A stretch of DNA of 64,000 nucleotides from Echinometra lucunter (Eukaryota; Echinodermata; Echinoidea; Camarodonta; Echinometridae), in the NCBI GenBank assembly GCA_029962745.1, contig CM057151.1, positions 1,119,298-1,183,297 of the forward strand. Reading direction: 5' to 3'. Below are positions 14,901 through 24,309 of this stretch, piece after piece (the stretch's first letter is position 1; each line of letters begins with the position of its first letter). The notes beneath the pieces were generated by a model that made no database searches, was not told the origin of the DNA, and worked only from the letters and a program-made list of their open reading frames with translations. The position numbers were made by a program, and so were the translations under genes.

Positions 14901-17727
14901 CTCATGGAAAAATAAAATGGAGAGGTGCTTGAAGAGATAGTTATAGATTTGCCAAATCTTACTTGTTTGACCAAATTTTAAAAATCATTTCTGTTCATAT
15001 TCTTTCCTGCATTTCCCTAAAATCTCTACTAATCTCATTTTATAATAAAAAATAGTTTGTCACTCGGGAGGATTTCCCTTTTACATGTAGACACATTATA
15101 GCACAGGGAAAGTTTTCTCAGTTAGTTGTAAATTTGCATCCAGACATCCCCCTGATGAATGATTCCTCTGAGAAATACCCTCCTCAGACAATCCCCCCTC
15201 CCCACTACACTTACCCTGGAAAGTTATCCTTGGCAAAATTAGCCTCAGGGGATAAATTTCTGATGGTAATTATCAGGGGCAGTGGTCTGTGGCTAATTGC
15301 CTAAGAATCTTGAATTTCATGATATATCGGTTCTTATCTATTTATTTATTTATTTTAAAGTATAAACCATAGCGACTTAAGTGAGACATATCCATCATTT
15401 TCAATTCTATACAATTTCTTATTCTTTAGTAGTGGCAAGTTTTCATTTCACTGTTATATTTTTCCACCATATATTCAGCATGCACTTAGGTCCAGAGGAA
15501 ATTTTTTTTTCCCAGGACTAATTTTTAAGTCCAATTGCCTGTGTTTTCTACCTTGTATAAAAGCTTACAATGGACCCTACAAGAATTTCAGGGGCTCTCT
15601 TTGATTTTCAAGGTTTCTTTTGGCAATTCAGGGGCAAATTAGCCCTGGGCCCTTGTGTATTTTTCCCTGCTTAGTTCATATATAATCCTCATCCCAGACT
15701 AGTCTTTTAATTTGCAATTTAAAAAAATCTTGTCCTAAATCTTCAAGCATGAATGGAAATGGCATTAGCTTCTGATGACATTAAAAAAGTAACTTTAAAA
15801 AAGTAACAAAGTGCTTTTAAAAATTCTCAAACTTAAATTGTACTACTTCTATTCTATTATTCAATTCAATTCCATTCAAATTTATCAATCATACACAAAA
15901 GTAAAAAGATACATTCGCACAAAAATCATTATGTAAAGTGCTGTGAAACCACTTATTTACTTAAAAAGCACTGTACACAATGAATATATTGTAATGTATT
16001 TCTTCACTGATGTTTGATTATTTGATCATGTAGATTTTCCTCTGTAAAAGCCTAACCTTTAAAGTGATTACACAATGGTAACAAAATTTTTGATATATGA
16101 TCGAGAATAGAATTATAAGAAGAATGGCATTAAAAATTTGATGATTTTCAATCGAAATCAATACATTTTGGCTAATTTTCTCATAAAAAGTCAAGAGTTG
16201 ACCAAAAAAAAATGAGTATGAGGTATGACGTAAAAGTGGGTACCCAGCTTCACGCATTGCAGTTGTGCTGCGCGTTAGACTGTACAATATGTATTATACC
16301 TTGCACGCATTTTGCTAAAGTGCGCAACAAGGTACCCACTTTGACGTCATTTTGACGTCAAAGTGGGTACCCAGTTGAAACTGGGTCACAGCTGAGGGGT
16401 CAAAAATATCCTGAAATCTTACCACATTTGGGGGTTTCCTTGGCAACACGACTTTTAAAAAAACTTTAGGCAGATGATTTTCTGCTAACAAAATCATGCT
16501 CTTTTAAATGAGCTAACATTGTTTCAACATTGGGTACCCCCTTTAAGAGACCAATCCAAAGTGTACTTACTAAACCAGACATGTGCACATCAAGATCTGC
16601 ACCTCCTTGTTGCTGTTTTTCTCTCCCTTTTTTCTTGGCTGCCTGAAGAGCTGCTCTCTGTTCATTTCTTGCAGCTTTCTTGGATTTCTTTCCACCTCCG
16701 CTACCACTCCGCTTAAAGCAAAACACAGGAATAATTTCAGTGGTCATAAGCTACACTGCAAAGATGCTGTGTCTGAAAATTACCTCATGCATACCATGAC
16801 TGATTAATTGTTTAAGAAGCAAAATGCTTGTTAACTAGTCCATGGTACACAATACATACAGTGTTTTGCCCATCTATGGGACTACACTGAAAACACTTTA
16901 TCAGAGCTGCCAACCCCAATTGAGAAAAAATCCTATTCTTTATTTCTTTTTATCCTATTTCCAAGCCCAAAATCCTGTTTGTTTCAAATTTCGAAACATC
17001 CAACAGTATAAAGAATCATTCCTACAAGTTTCAAAAATCCTATTTCAATGGGAAAAATCCTATTCAGTGTCATATTCCCCTTAAAAATCCTACTAAATAG
17101 GATAAAATCCTACTAATTGGCAGCTCTGCTTTATGACTCAAGATGAACACTTTACAAACATGTAGCTACGAGCATAAGGGCAGTGAACTTGAGAGAACAT
17201 CAATCAATTCATTAATTCTCAGTGCCTCTAGTAAAGGGTTCTCAGCACTCCATTTGATACACTTTACACATCCACTTTAAAAACACCTTAGATGCATTTC
17301 TTTTGAGATTGCAGTGCAGACTTACCTTGGCTTATTTGGGTCTTCAGTGCCTTTAGGTGTTAATGGAGGTTTCTCAGAACTCCATTCACCACACTAACAC
17401 TAGCACTTCAAAAGTACCTTAGATAAATGTACATTTCTCTTACTGAGGTTGCAGTATAGACTCACCTGGGCCAATGAGGGTTTTTAGTGGCTGTAGGTGT
17501 TAATACAAATTTCTCAATACCACAATAATGCTTCACTTCAAAAGCACCACAGATACATTTCTTCTATAGAGGTTGCAGTGCAGACTTACCTGGGCTGACT
17601 TTGGTTTCTCCGTGTCTTTAGGTGTTACTGATGAGGGTTTCCCAGCCTGTTTCCTTCTCACCACAGGTTCATTTGGTTTAAACACCTCCTCTTGTTTGGG
17701 GTCTGGATCAGCCATCTCATATGTAAC
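1..17727 (-). CDS. HDAC6: HDAC6-like deacetylase gene, 5' part: N-terminal tail plus most of first catalytic domain
   Basis: Zn-dependent class IIb deacetylase, in animals a mostly cytoplasmic enzyme that removes acetyl groups from tubulin and other proteins. Thirteen exons on the minus strand join in frame with GT/AG ends (listed separately). They give about 100 residues of Lys/Gln-rich tail, then [15 protein letters not shown] (active-site His pair), [10 protein letters not shown] (Zn-binding Asp and His), [27 protein letters not shown] (Zn-binding Asp) and GGYYLEA (catalytic Tyr). The long N-terminal tail, plus [14 protein letters not shown] and GDPKGEM, fit HDAC6 domain 1 better than HDAC10, which starts directly with the domain. 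About 389 residues are visible; one exon of roughly 110 nt is missing in the N gap, and the 3' half lies left of the window. Odd point: the usual EGGY before the catalytic Tyr reads AGGY. The gene family is clear; HDAC6 versus HDAC10 rests on the N-terminus only. Confidence 0.87.
444..503 (-). CDS. HDAC6: HDAC6-like exon: Zn-binding GFDAA motif
   Basis: Sixty bases, 20 codons, phase 0 at both ends. It encodes [20 protein letters not shown]. The Asp of GFDAA is the third zinc ligand in this family. Acceptor atttcag and donor gtaaag are both present. Confidence 0.87.
598..999. mobile_element. piggyBac-type MITE, copy 1
   Basis: A 402-bp non-coding element bounded by TTAA on both sides (594-597 and 1000-1003). 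Inverted ends are CCCATTTGTGACAG and CTGTCACGAATGGG. TTAA target duplication plus CCC termini is typical of piggyBac-like elements. A second copy lies at 2232-2639 in the same gene. Class by termini only; no transposase seen. Confidence 0.72.
1351..1416 (-). CDS. HDAC6: HDAC6-like exon
   Basis: Sixty-six bases, 22 codons, phase 0 at both ends. It encodes [19 protein letters not shown] then AYE, a well conserved deacetylase segment. The donor is gtgagt and the acceptor is cag after a T-rich tract. Confidence 0.87.
2232..2639. mobile_element. piggyBac-type MITE, copy 2
   Basis: Close relative of the copy at 598-999, in the same orientation, flanked by TTAA (2228-2231 and 2640-2643). Inverted ends read CCCATTAGTGACAG and CTGTCACGAATGGG. 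Small open frames in both copies are shadows of the shared non-coding sequence. Confidence 0.72.
2780..3748 (+). mobile_element. LINE 3' fragment with (AACTTG)n tail
   Basis: The 2789-3001 reading frame has the post-RT segment typical of CR1/jockey-type LINEs ([29 protein letters not shown]). A later frame at about 3120-3280 has the C-terminal block ([20 protein letters not shown]). A 3' UTR with a GT microsatellite (3296-3331) follows, and the copy ends in AACTTG repeats at 3717-3748. It is 5' truncated and frameshifted, inside an HDAC6-like intron. The left edge is approximate. Confidence 0.75.
3814..3940 (-). CDS. HDAC6: HDAC6-like exon: YFSIHRYE segment
   Basis: 127 bases. With the AG left over from the previous exon it reads [19 protein letters not shown] and continues to [10 protein letters not shown]. 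Acceptor gttttcag (3941-3948) and donor gtagg are present. The 34-bp tandem array starts immediately upstream of its acceptor. Confidence 0.88.
3950..4603. repeat. 34-bp minisatellite, about 19 copies
   Basis: Tandem array of a 34-bp unit in the intron directly upstream of the 3814-3940 exon. Copies differ at only a few sites (cttgatt/ctcgatt, catgtg/catctg). On the gene's strand every unit contains GTGTTTTCAG followed by ATGTCTTTCTC, resembling the neighbouring real acceptor and first exon bases. Confidence 0.93.
4938..6007. repeat. 68-bp minisatellite derived from an exon end, about 16 copies
   Basis: Tandem array with a 68-bp period; one further unit lies at about 7020-7087 after a LINE insertion. 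Read on the minus strand, each unit carries a copy of the last part of the 7088-7156 exon ([12 protein letters not shown] against the real [12 protein letters not shown]) followed by a GT donor (gtattgc). The repeat therefore arose by amplification of an exon/intron boundary. Confidence 0.92.
6008..7024 (+). mobile_element. LINE 3' fragment inserted in the 68-bp array
   Basis: It encodes a LINE C-terminal block: [15 protein letters not shown] in one frame and [20 protein letters not shown] around 6580-6650. It ends in GAATT repeats at about 7000-7024. It lies between two parts of the 68-bp minisatellite. ATCTTC occurs at both junctions (about 6001-6006 and 7027-7032), consistent with a short target duplication. 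5' truncated. Confidence 0.8.
7088..7156 (-). CDS. HDAC6: HDAC6-like exon: Zn-binding DWDVHHGQG
   Basis: Sixty-nine bases encoding (R)[22 protein letters not shown]. The Asp and first His of DVHH are zinc ligands in this family. Acceptor ccag and donor gtatgtc are present. Its 3' end was the source of the 68-bp minisatellite. Confidence 0.9.
7641..7745 (-). CDS. HDAC6: HDAC6-like exon: active-site RPPGHH
   Basis: 105 bases encoding (R)[19 protein letters not shown] and on to KTMWNVE(R). The two His of GHH are the general base/acid residues of the family. The acceptor ttgcag lies just before the N gap; the donor is gtatgtgag. Confidence 0.89.
7754..8253. other. Assembly gap, 500 N
   Basis: Exactly 500 unresolved bases. 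It removes one HDAC6-like exon: the product jumps from YDSVFLCN to RPPGHHS, and family members have about 37 residues between these points. Open frames running through the Ns are meaningless. Confidence 0.99.
8300..8396 (-). CDS. HDAC6: HDAC6-like exon
   Basis: Ninety-seven bases encoding (S)[19 protein letters not shown] and then [13 protein letters not shown]. Acceptor ctacag and donor gtaagt are present. The next downstream exon lies in the N gap. Confidence 0.85.
9014..9054 (-). CDS. HDAC6: HDAC6-like small exon
   Basis: Forty-one bases encoding [13 protein letters not shown](S), the class II segment after RVP. Acceptor ttctag, donor gtaagg. Phase matches both neighbours. Confidence 0.85.
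9288..9690 (+). mobile_element. tRNA-derived SINE
   Basis: It starts with a tRNA-like head: box A-like TTGGCTTAGTCGGTAAAGC and box B-like GGTTCGAGTCC. A SINE body of about 330 bp follows. The same head and body occur reversed at 53,820-54,215 and, with deletions, at 39,760-40,040. It lies in an HDAC6-like intron. The shared body argues against a working tRNA gene. Confidence 0.82.
10271..10364 (-). CDS. HDAC6: HDAC6-like exon
   Basis: Ninety-four bases encoding [19 protein letters not shown] and then [12 protein letters not shown], matching the SPxR...GLLxRC...P block at the start of class II catalytic domains. Acceptor attatag, donor gtaagt. Confidence 0.85.
10835..10888 (-). CDS. HDAC6: HDAC6-like exon: start of catalytic domain 1
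   Basis: Fifty-four bases encoding (G)[17 protein letters not shown], the TGLVYD block that opens class II deacetylase domains. Acceptor ttatag, donor gttagt. Confidence 0.86.
11897..11947. repeat. Poly(A) run, 51 bases
   Basis: Uninterrupted A homopolymer preceded by a short CCAA repeat, in an HDAC6-like intron. It may be a retroposon tail, but no body was recognised upstream. Confidence 0.9.
12656..12690 (-). CDS. HDAC6: HDAC6-like small exon
   Basis: Thirty-five bases encoding [11 protein letters not shown](G). It joins the N-terminal tail to GLVYDERF with correct phase. Acceptor ttttcag, donor gtaag. Supported by splice signals and phase rather than conservation. Confidence 0.75.
12695..16200. 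other. HDAC6-like intron, little recognised
   Basis: Long AT-rich intron. Near 14,150-14,185 it holds the 3' terminus of a plus-strand retroposon ending in repeated AATTTC. Near 15,860 there is a reversed AATTC-type tail. No exon or conserved frame was recognised between them. Confidence 0.6.
16331..16371. promoter_or_regulatory. Perfect 19-bp palindrome carrying two CRE sites
   Basis: Arms GGTACCCACTTTGACGTCA (16331-16349) and its exact reverse complement (16353-16371) flank TTT. Each arm contains TGACGTCA, the full CRE core bound by CREB/ATF proteins. Related GGGTACCC sequence at about 16235 and 16530 suggests the palindrome is part of a degraded inverted-repeat element in the intron. Regulatory activity is inference. 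Confidence 0.5.
16571..16711 (-). CDS. HDAC6: HDAC6-like exon: basic/Gln-rich N-terminal tail
   Basis: 141 bases, 47 codons, phase 0. It begins [20 protein letters not shown] and ends DLDVHMSGL. It is Lys/Arg/Gln-rich and probably disordered, comparable in place to the basic N-terminal tail of HDAC6. Acceptor tttaag, donor gtaagt. Confidence 0.75.
17230..17727 (-). repeat. About 130-bp tandem repeat of the first coding exon's end
   Basis: The 3' half of the 17590-17727 exon, its donor and following intron recur at about 17,466 and 17,334, spaced 124 and 132 bp. Minus-strand frames read [17 protein letters not shown] (real exon), [17 protein letters not shown] and [17 protein letters not shown], each followed by gtgagt or gtaagt. 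A further degraded half-copy lies near 17,234-17,300. Whether the extra copies are used as exons is unknown. Confidence 0.72.
17590..17727 (-). CDS. HDAC6: HDAC6-like first coding exon with start codon
   Basis: The ATG at 17,713-17,715 opens [20 protein letters not shown] and the frame runs to SAQ at donor gtaag. Upstream, ctatcag (17,728-17,734) is a good acceptor, so 12 bases of 5' UTR are in this exon. An overlapping ATG 5 bases upstream is in another frame. The start was chosen as the only in-frame Met, with G at +4. Confidence 0.75.
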
Positions 17728-17739
17728 CTGATAGATTAA

Positions 17740-19400
17740 ACATCAGGTTTATGAGGCCATTCAACCATTACAGACATTACACTATACAGGTTAAAATTGT
17801 TACTCAACCTGAAGTTCCGAACCCAGTTAGTTTCTGAGTTTCTGAAACAGAAATGATTGTACAACAGATTAACACCATCTGTGACACACAACATTCTCAC
17901 TTTCACGAAATATTTCTGTTCTGGTAAACTATGCATTCACTTTTTCAGAAAAATTCAATGAGGACAGCATAAAAATATCTTGAGTTACATAACTTTGAAG
18001 ATGACCATGCAATACAGCCGACTGGTTGTAGGGAGCAAGTGCCATTTCAAGAACTGGACATAAAATGCAAGCTTTTTCATCTTTTGTGTACATCATACAG
18101 GTATGACCTGCAGTCTGACTGAAATCACACCAAAAAAATAGATCTAAATTTCAACCGTTAACAATGAATATTTAATATGCATCATGACACCCATTATTTG
18201 TTTCCAAATATCAAAATTTTCCAAAGATGGAAGTGAGAAAAAAATACCCTTGGAAGATTTGCTTTCAGTTTTCTTGGAAAATTTAGAATATTCACTTACA
18301 TTATCTTTCAAGATTTCAAAGCTGAAAAGCAAGAGTAGGGTCATATCAACCACATTTCAGAAGCAAGAATTTAATGCGCATCATGATGCCCATTATTAGT
18401 TTCCAAATATCAATATTTTTTTTATTTTTTATTTCTGGATAAGTAAGAATAGTCACAATACCTTTCAAGATTTCAAAGGTGAAATGGGAGATGAGGAAAT
18501 GGTACCTTTAAGTTTCAGTGATTCCCCCCCCCCTCATGAAAAGAAGAGGAAAACAACAAATACCTGAATAGTTAATGTTAGAATAGAAACATGTATAAAA
18601 GATGATAACACAGCTATATTGATTGATATTTGACCCCCATTAAAACAAAACAGGGAGAAAATAAGTGGATGCTTAGATGAGGCTGTGTAGAATTTAGTCT
18701 AGAAACAGTTAACCTTACATTCATGTAAGTGGTCTAGAAACTGCTTTAAACATTAAAGGGCAAGGTTCAAAGGAATTGCACATTTCTCTCTCTTGGTCAA
18801 TATACACATTCCTAATGAAAGTAATTTTCTTAGAGCTTCACTAAAATGCTAAGTTTCCATTACATATGTGCAAAATGAGGGCAGATGGGGTTGAAGGCTT
18901 TAGCTTCCTTAGATAAAAAGTTAAATGCCCTGGACCCCTCCCATTGTTAAAATTTATTTTTAAAAAAGAAACGTTCAACATAAAAATAGTCATATTGATA
19001 TTGCCAGTGCTACCCTAGCCTGATCCCTTCCACTTCCAGATCACTGTCCTCACAGGGCCACACTGTGCCGACAATAAAGAAGGAAAAAAAAAAAAAAATC
19101 TTCCGCTTTTTCATTCTTAAATGTTGGCAAGCATGTATTATCACAGCGTGGTATACATCACACAGGGGAACATTAGTATTGTGTCGTTGAGCGAAAGTTG
19201 TTTGCTCAAAGATTTATGTTTATTTGAGCAACTTTGAAAACACTGTAATGTATGTACAATTTGCTTTCTTTATTTATGTTACGGCTAGTATGTTCAGGAA
19301 ACTCTGCCCAAACTGAATTTGCCTACTTTGGATAATAACTGTCTATTAAGTCGGGGTAATTTGGAGATCACGTACATGTAATATTATACAAATAATGCAC
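17740..19400. other. Intergenic or 5' intron, little recognised
   Basis: AT-rich. A diverged direct repeat is present (about 18,177-18,215 and 18,372-18,415, sharing CCCATTATT and TTTCCAAATATCAA). No supported gene. Confidence 0.5.
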
Positions 19401-19422
19401 ATAATGCAATGTGAGTGTGTAA

Positions 19423-19532
19423 GTGGCGATGCAGCGCACTCGAGGGTATTTCTAATGTGCAACTAGCACAAGGCGCTTGCGCCAAGTGTTTTTGCATAAT
19501 ATTGTAAATACCCGAGATGCCCGCATCGCCAC
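19423..19532. mobile_element. Short MITE with TAA duplication
   Basis: A 110-bp element with imperfect inverted ends GTGGCGATGCAGCGCACTCG and CATCGCCAC, flanked by TAA at 19,420-19,422 and 19,533-19,535. A 3-bp TWA target site suggests the PIF/Harbinger group. Confidence 0.6.
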
Positions 19533-19559
19533 TAACATCACAAATTTAAATCTGTGCAC

Positions 19560-21040
19560 TATTTATTTTATAAAATGGGTCGGCAGTATGACTTTGTAGT
19601 GGAAAATTTGTTAAAACCGCTCCAAATTTCCTCAGATTGCACAGACAAGGAGGCAACATCTGCTTTCTCTTATGACATCACAAGCGTATTTAGCCAGTGT
19701 GATGCGCCCCTGAGTAAGCGCATCAAAATCCTTGTGATAGACTTCTCGAAAGAACGCGTATTTCGTGGCGCCTCTCAGTTTTTACACGCTAGAGATAAAG
19801 CGATGCATCCAAAATGCACAGTGCTGCACAAAAAATGCACGGCTGGAAGGTTGCGTAGAATTAAAGCATGAACACATGACATGTATGCGCACTCGCTATT
19901 GGCTACATCCTTGAACCCGTTTTATAAAGAACAATATAATGTTCAAAACTGGGTTTCACCTGAGGCAAGTGATAATTTGGTCAGACGAGTTGGTTTGGCC
20001 TATTCGTAGTTTCCTGTATATAGGTCATGTGGTGTGCGGCGAGTGACATCAGATTTCGAGTAATTTGCTTAACTGCCAACTAGTTATTATGTCCTACCAG
20101 AAAAGAGCAAGGTTTTAAGCTTCTGAATACTTGTTTATATTTGTTCATATTTGAAATTAAAGTAGCATAAAGATCAATTTTCTTATCTATTAATTTGCTG
20201 ATTATTGCTACCTGTACCAAGAGTAGTTCACCCGTTTGCCGGTTATCAGTAATGCGGATAGTTAAGTATTTGATCCGCTATATATTAATTATATTGTTGA
20301 GTTAAACTGAATTTATTTCTCCAAGTAGAGATGTATTATGAACAATTTAATGATGGTTTAAATATGGAAATATTTTTTGGATAGAAATTACCTGACATAG
20401 CAGAGCAGGTGATTATTTACTTTGATAACAGTACAGGTACACTTATGAATAAAACAAAATCATGCGCTTCTTAGTGTTTATATTTTATTGGGCAGTTTTA
20501 ACTTTGACTGCTGCTATATGAAGAAGAATATATCATCGTTATTATTAAATCGTTTTCTATGTTGATATGTTGACAATTTCAAACGGCATAAAGTGCAATG
20601 TTATTTTACAAGATTTATACTATAAAAAGAAATTGAACTGATATCAAGTTGGTGAAGTGAGAAAAGGTTTAATTGTGACAAATACTAAACAAATTTGGGA
20701 ACCGATATAAAAGATATTCTTCTCATTGATCTATAAAGCAAACTTTTATCATGCAGTTCTTCATGTTGATATTTCTTATTATTTATTAAACATGCTCAAA
20801 AAAAGGCATTCATTACAAATGTATACAGACAATGTTAATACATGTAATTACAAGCAAAGCAAGATTAACTTTTAAAAATAGATTTTATTAAGCACCATAA
20901 AGCGTGATCGCAACTATGATTTCATTTATATATTATTGAACAAGGACTTAAGATTTTTGTATTCTATTTTTCTTTGAACAGATCGAATAAAAACGTTTCA
21001 CAATATTGTATTTTGGTACGGCAGGATGTAACCGTTTGTC
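19560..21040. other. No feature recognised
   Basis: AT-rich non-coding sequence. A 105-codon open frame at 19,554-19,871 has no recognisable family, no splice context and mixed composition; it is not called as a gene. Confidence 0.5.
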
Positions 21041-21049
21041 TTTCCTTCT

Positions 21050-21835
21050 GTCGACTACCAAGTATGGTGAGCTGTGCAAATTTATGAGGATGCCGCCCTC
21101 TACAGTTGAGCATGTAAATCACTACAATATAAAACAAATTATTGGAAAATATTTGCTTTTTACACTCTAGGATGAGAAAATATCCTATTTCCATCCCATT
21201 CCTCCAATTGGATCTAAATTATTTTGATCATGTGAATTTCACAAAAAAAAAAATTCTTTGCTCATTGCTGTTGCTCCTCTGTTCAACTTGAGTCACAGAG
21301 AACCCTACTTCCCTACTGTCAGCAATTTGCACTTTACATATACATATATAGGCCTACAGTCTGGTGCAAGGTTACTGGTATCTGATGATATCCTGGGTCC
21401 TGGCATGCTGGGCTGTGCAAATTTATGACATGCTGCCCCCTATATTTGAAGATTGCAATCACTAAAATAATCAACAAATTCATATAAAATATTTCTTCCA
21501 ATTGAACTGGGCATTATCGTGAAATAAGTCACCAGCCCATTCACTGCTGTTTATTTTGTCAGTGCTAGTGACAGCTTTCCACTCTCAGTCATAGACTTTG
21601 CACACAATGCAAGTGCACACGCGGGAAGAGAGGTGACTTATTTCACGATAGTCGATAAGGCCCTGCCCCTAAAATGGATGTAAATTATCTTGATCAAGTG
21701 AATTGTGAAAAATATTTTTCTGATCACTGGTGCCACAGCTCTTGCTCCTCTGTCCAACTCCAAGGCAAAAAATTGGACAGAGAACGTTACTAACATTACT
21801 TTCCTATTCTACTGTTGTCAGCAATTTGCATGTCT
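21050..21835. repeat. Diverged direct repeat split by a MITE
   Basis: Blocks at about 21,065-21,150 and 21,205-21,335 recur at about 21,405-21,500 and 21,670-21,835 (shared GCTGTGCAAATTTATGA, TTGCTCCTCTGT and GTCAGCAATTTGCA). The second copy is interrupted by the inverted-repeat element at 21,509-21,663. Confidence 0.65.
21509..21663. mobile_element. MITE with long inverted ends
   Basis: A 155-bp element whose ends contain CGTGAAATAAGTCACC and its exact reverse complement. Outer bases are GGGCATTATCG and CGATAAGGCCC. No clear target duplication. It sits between two parts of a duplicated block. Confidence 0.65.
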
Positions 21836-22236
21836 GTTGTGTGATAACCATGATAACCGAGCACTAAACTCTAAAGTCAGGGTCGTAATACTTAACTTAG
21901 TAATAGTGAGAGTGATAACAGTTAAAGGCATTTGCTAACTTTGTGAGTAGCTGATTTAAAAAAATTCTCAAACTAAGATGAAACATGTGTATGAGTACTT
22001 GTATTTGTACTCAAAACTCTGAAACCAACCATTATTTGGAATGAAAAAGTGTAAGTTAGACGCAAACAGCAATTTTATCATCCTTCGTCTTATGAGACAA
22101 TCACCAAGTCTAAGAGGACCACTTTGCTTGAATTTAAAAACGCTGTTATGTGCCTCCCACGGTGTGATACGCCAATACACACAATACGGTAATTTTTTCT
22201 TAATTTCTGATACTTAAAAATACTTCCTGTGTTTAT

Positions 22237-22305
22237 TTAGATCTAGATCTAGGGGTCTATACTTTGAAACTTTCAGAATGGTATAGGCCCTAGATCTAGA
22301 TCTAA
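22237..22305. repeat. Inverted repeat of AGATCTAG motifs
   Basis: Arms of about 24 bp, TAGATCTAGATCTAGG then GGTCTATAC against GTATAGGCC then CTAGATCTAGATCTA, around a 20-bp loop. Another AGATCTAGA stretch lies 30 bp further on. Confidence 0.7.
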
Positions 22306-22474
22306 CCCTCATGTTTATCCCATTTTCAAGTATCTAGATCTAGACCTCTAGACATGCTAGATTTTTTTAACAAAACAAGATTTTTAAAAATCACAACCTG
22401 ACAACAATGTTAACCAATGTCTTTAATTTTTAAGATACTTTTCCTCCAGAGTCCAAGCATTTCCGATCACTCAC

Positions 22475-22640
22475 GGATCTGGGTCACTGAGGCTGACCCG
22501 GTCATCATAGATCTAGTCGAGTCGGACACAGCGCTGCTGTCTCTTCCGCTCCGCACGGCGTCTGGTTGGGCTAGCCCTGTCAGTCCCACACGCTTACAAT
22601 CGAGTAATGGATTATCTTCAATCAACGGTACTAAACTTTA
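22475..22640 (-). promoter_or_regulatory. Possible 5' UTR exon and promoter region of the HDAC6-like gene
   Basis: A CpG-containing, GC-richer island in an AT-rich area. On the minus strand, CAGATCC is followed by a strong donor gtgagtgatc (22,465-22,474). Splicing to the acceptor at 17,728 would make a mostly non-coding leader; an ATG-ATG here would stop after about 14 codons, giving a small upstream ORF. The right boundary is a guess. Confidence 0.35.
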
Positions 22641-23169
22641 CCTTATTACTGCCAATGTTGGCATTCTAAAGATTCGAATGATAAACTGATATTGATTTAA
22701 ATGCTACATTTACTTACCAACCGCAATATTCAGACGATAACTGCTCTCTTATGTGACTTCCGAACGTCCAAAAAATAAATAAATAAAAACCGTGAACTGA
22801 AATTCGCGCCGTTCTTTAAAGTGCCCTCTGCGGCGGAACAAATGCATAATCGTCATCTCGTGCAGTACAGTGTGGCGGATGTGATCCAGAGGGTGTGTGG
22901 CTCGAGACACTGTCCTCTCCTTATTTTCTATGACACCAAAAAACGCCATTGGTTTGCTTCAATAAAATCGGCGCATTCTCAACCAAAACATCTCACTTAA
23001 TCGAACATCACTTGAAAATACATATAAAACAAACAGGACAAACACTGGTCCTCCCCCATCGAAATCTAACACGCCTGATGGTCTTCCCCCGTATCCACCG
23101 AAGACGTTTAAAATCCACTCACTAATGCATGCACCATTTCTCTGGGTGGAAGTATGATATTGTGTAGAC

Positions 23170-23925
23170 TTTACTGCAGTGTCACGGGCGTCACTAGAAT
23201 ATCGTTTATCTATTTCATATTATATTTATTTGAGTTGCCATACTTTCCAGCAAAGTGCTTCGGACTTATTCTCAAGACTGAGTGATGTTCATTCCCACAA
23301 TACCAGAAATGCTTTGAACTATGGAATCCTGGTTCCACAGGCACGGACCAAAGCTGGGAAGAAAGCCTTTTCCCACCATGGTTCGTGCCTGTGGAACCAA
23401 CTCCCAACTAATGTAAAAAATTCCTCCACAATATCTGCTTTTACTGCGGCATATTGGAGGTATAGGTATAGCTTGCCTCACTTTAATGAGTGATGCACAC
23501 ATGTATTTTTACTGTTATGAAATCATACTCCTGTCACTTCACAGTTCTATGTCCTAGGTATATCTCTTCTCTCCACTCAAGTTTTTCACATTCTGATCTC
23601 CCTTCTTTCTCTCTCTTTCTGTTTCTCTCTCCCTGTCCTTCCTTTTCTTTTCTCCCTTTATTTCTTTCTTTTTTTCTATATTCTCCCCTCTCTTCCCTCT
23701 ATTATCATACTTATAGACAATTAAGGAAAGTACAATGTAATAATGATTCTATTTTGTTAGTTTATTTTCCTGAAATGCCATCTTGTTTAACTTGTTTTAT
23801 TGTATGTATGCATTGTTGTGTTGTTTTATGTTTTACAGGGCCCCCAAGTATAACAGTACCTGTCTACTGATGGGGCTACCCTGTATAAAAAAAAATACTG
23901 AATAAAATAAAATAAAATAAAATGG
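23170..23925 (+). mobile_element. LINE 3' fragment with (AAAAT)n tail
   Basis: The frame at 23,179-23,493 has a LINE C-terminal block (SHNTRNALNYG, KKAFSHHGSCLWNQLPTN). A T/C-rich 3' UTR with GGGGCTACCCTGTATAAA follows, ending in AAAAT repeats at about 23,898-23,922. 5' truncated. It contains a 21-bp snap-back hairpin at 23,330-23,399. Confidence 0.75.
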
Positions 23926-24309
23926 CAGTCCTTCCAAATGATTTTGTATTTGATGAATTACTATGATTTGACCGTTTATTTTTTTTTTAATTATTGTTAC
24001 AAATACTTGTTTAGGCTATTTTTTATTCATTGTCAAAAAATGAGGTACTTTATTTTGTATATTTATGTTAACGAAATGTTGTACTTACATGATAATGCAT
24101 GCAGAAGAAAATATCAATTCAATTCGGATCGTAAATGGGGTGGGGTGGGGTTTAAGACCTAAATTTGCCGAAAAATTAGGTGGTGACCCACAAGTTTGCC
24201 GACAGATAGGCTAACATGGGCCTAGCTCCAAAACACAAGAAATTATTTTCAAACAATATCGCAGATGTCTTTATTAAGCTATATCCTAAGTGTAACTATA
24301 ATCAAACCA

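Noticed and set aside
19554..19871. 105-codon gene
   Set aside because: No recognisable family, no splice context, and the frame begins just beside a MITE.
22749..22949. 66-codon minus-strand gene starting MAFFGVIENKER
   Set aside because: It ends in a low-complexity Phe/Tyr stretch from TTTATT repeats and has no known relative; possible leader sequence but not supportable as a gene.
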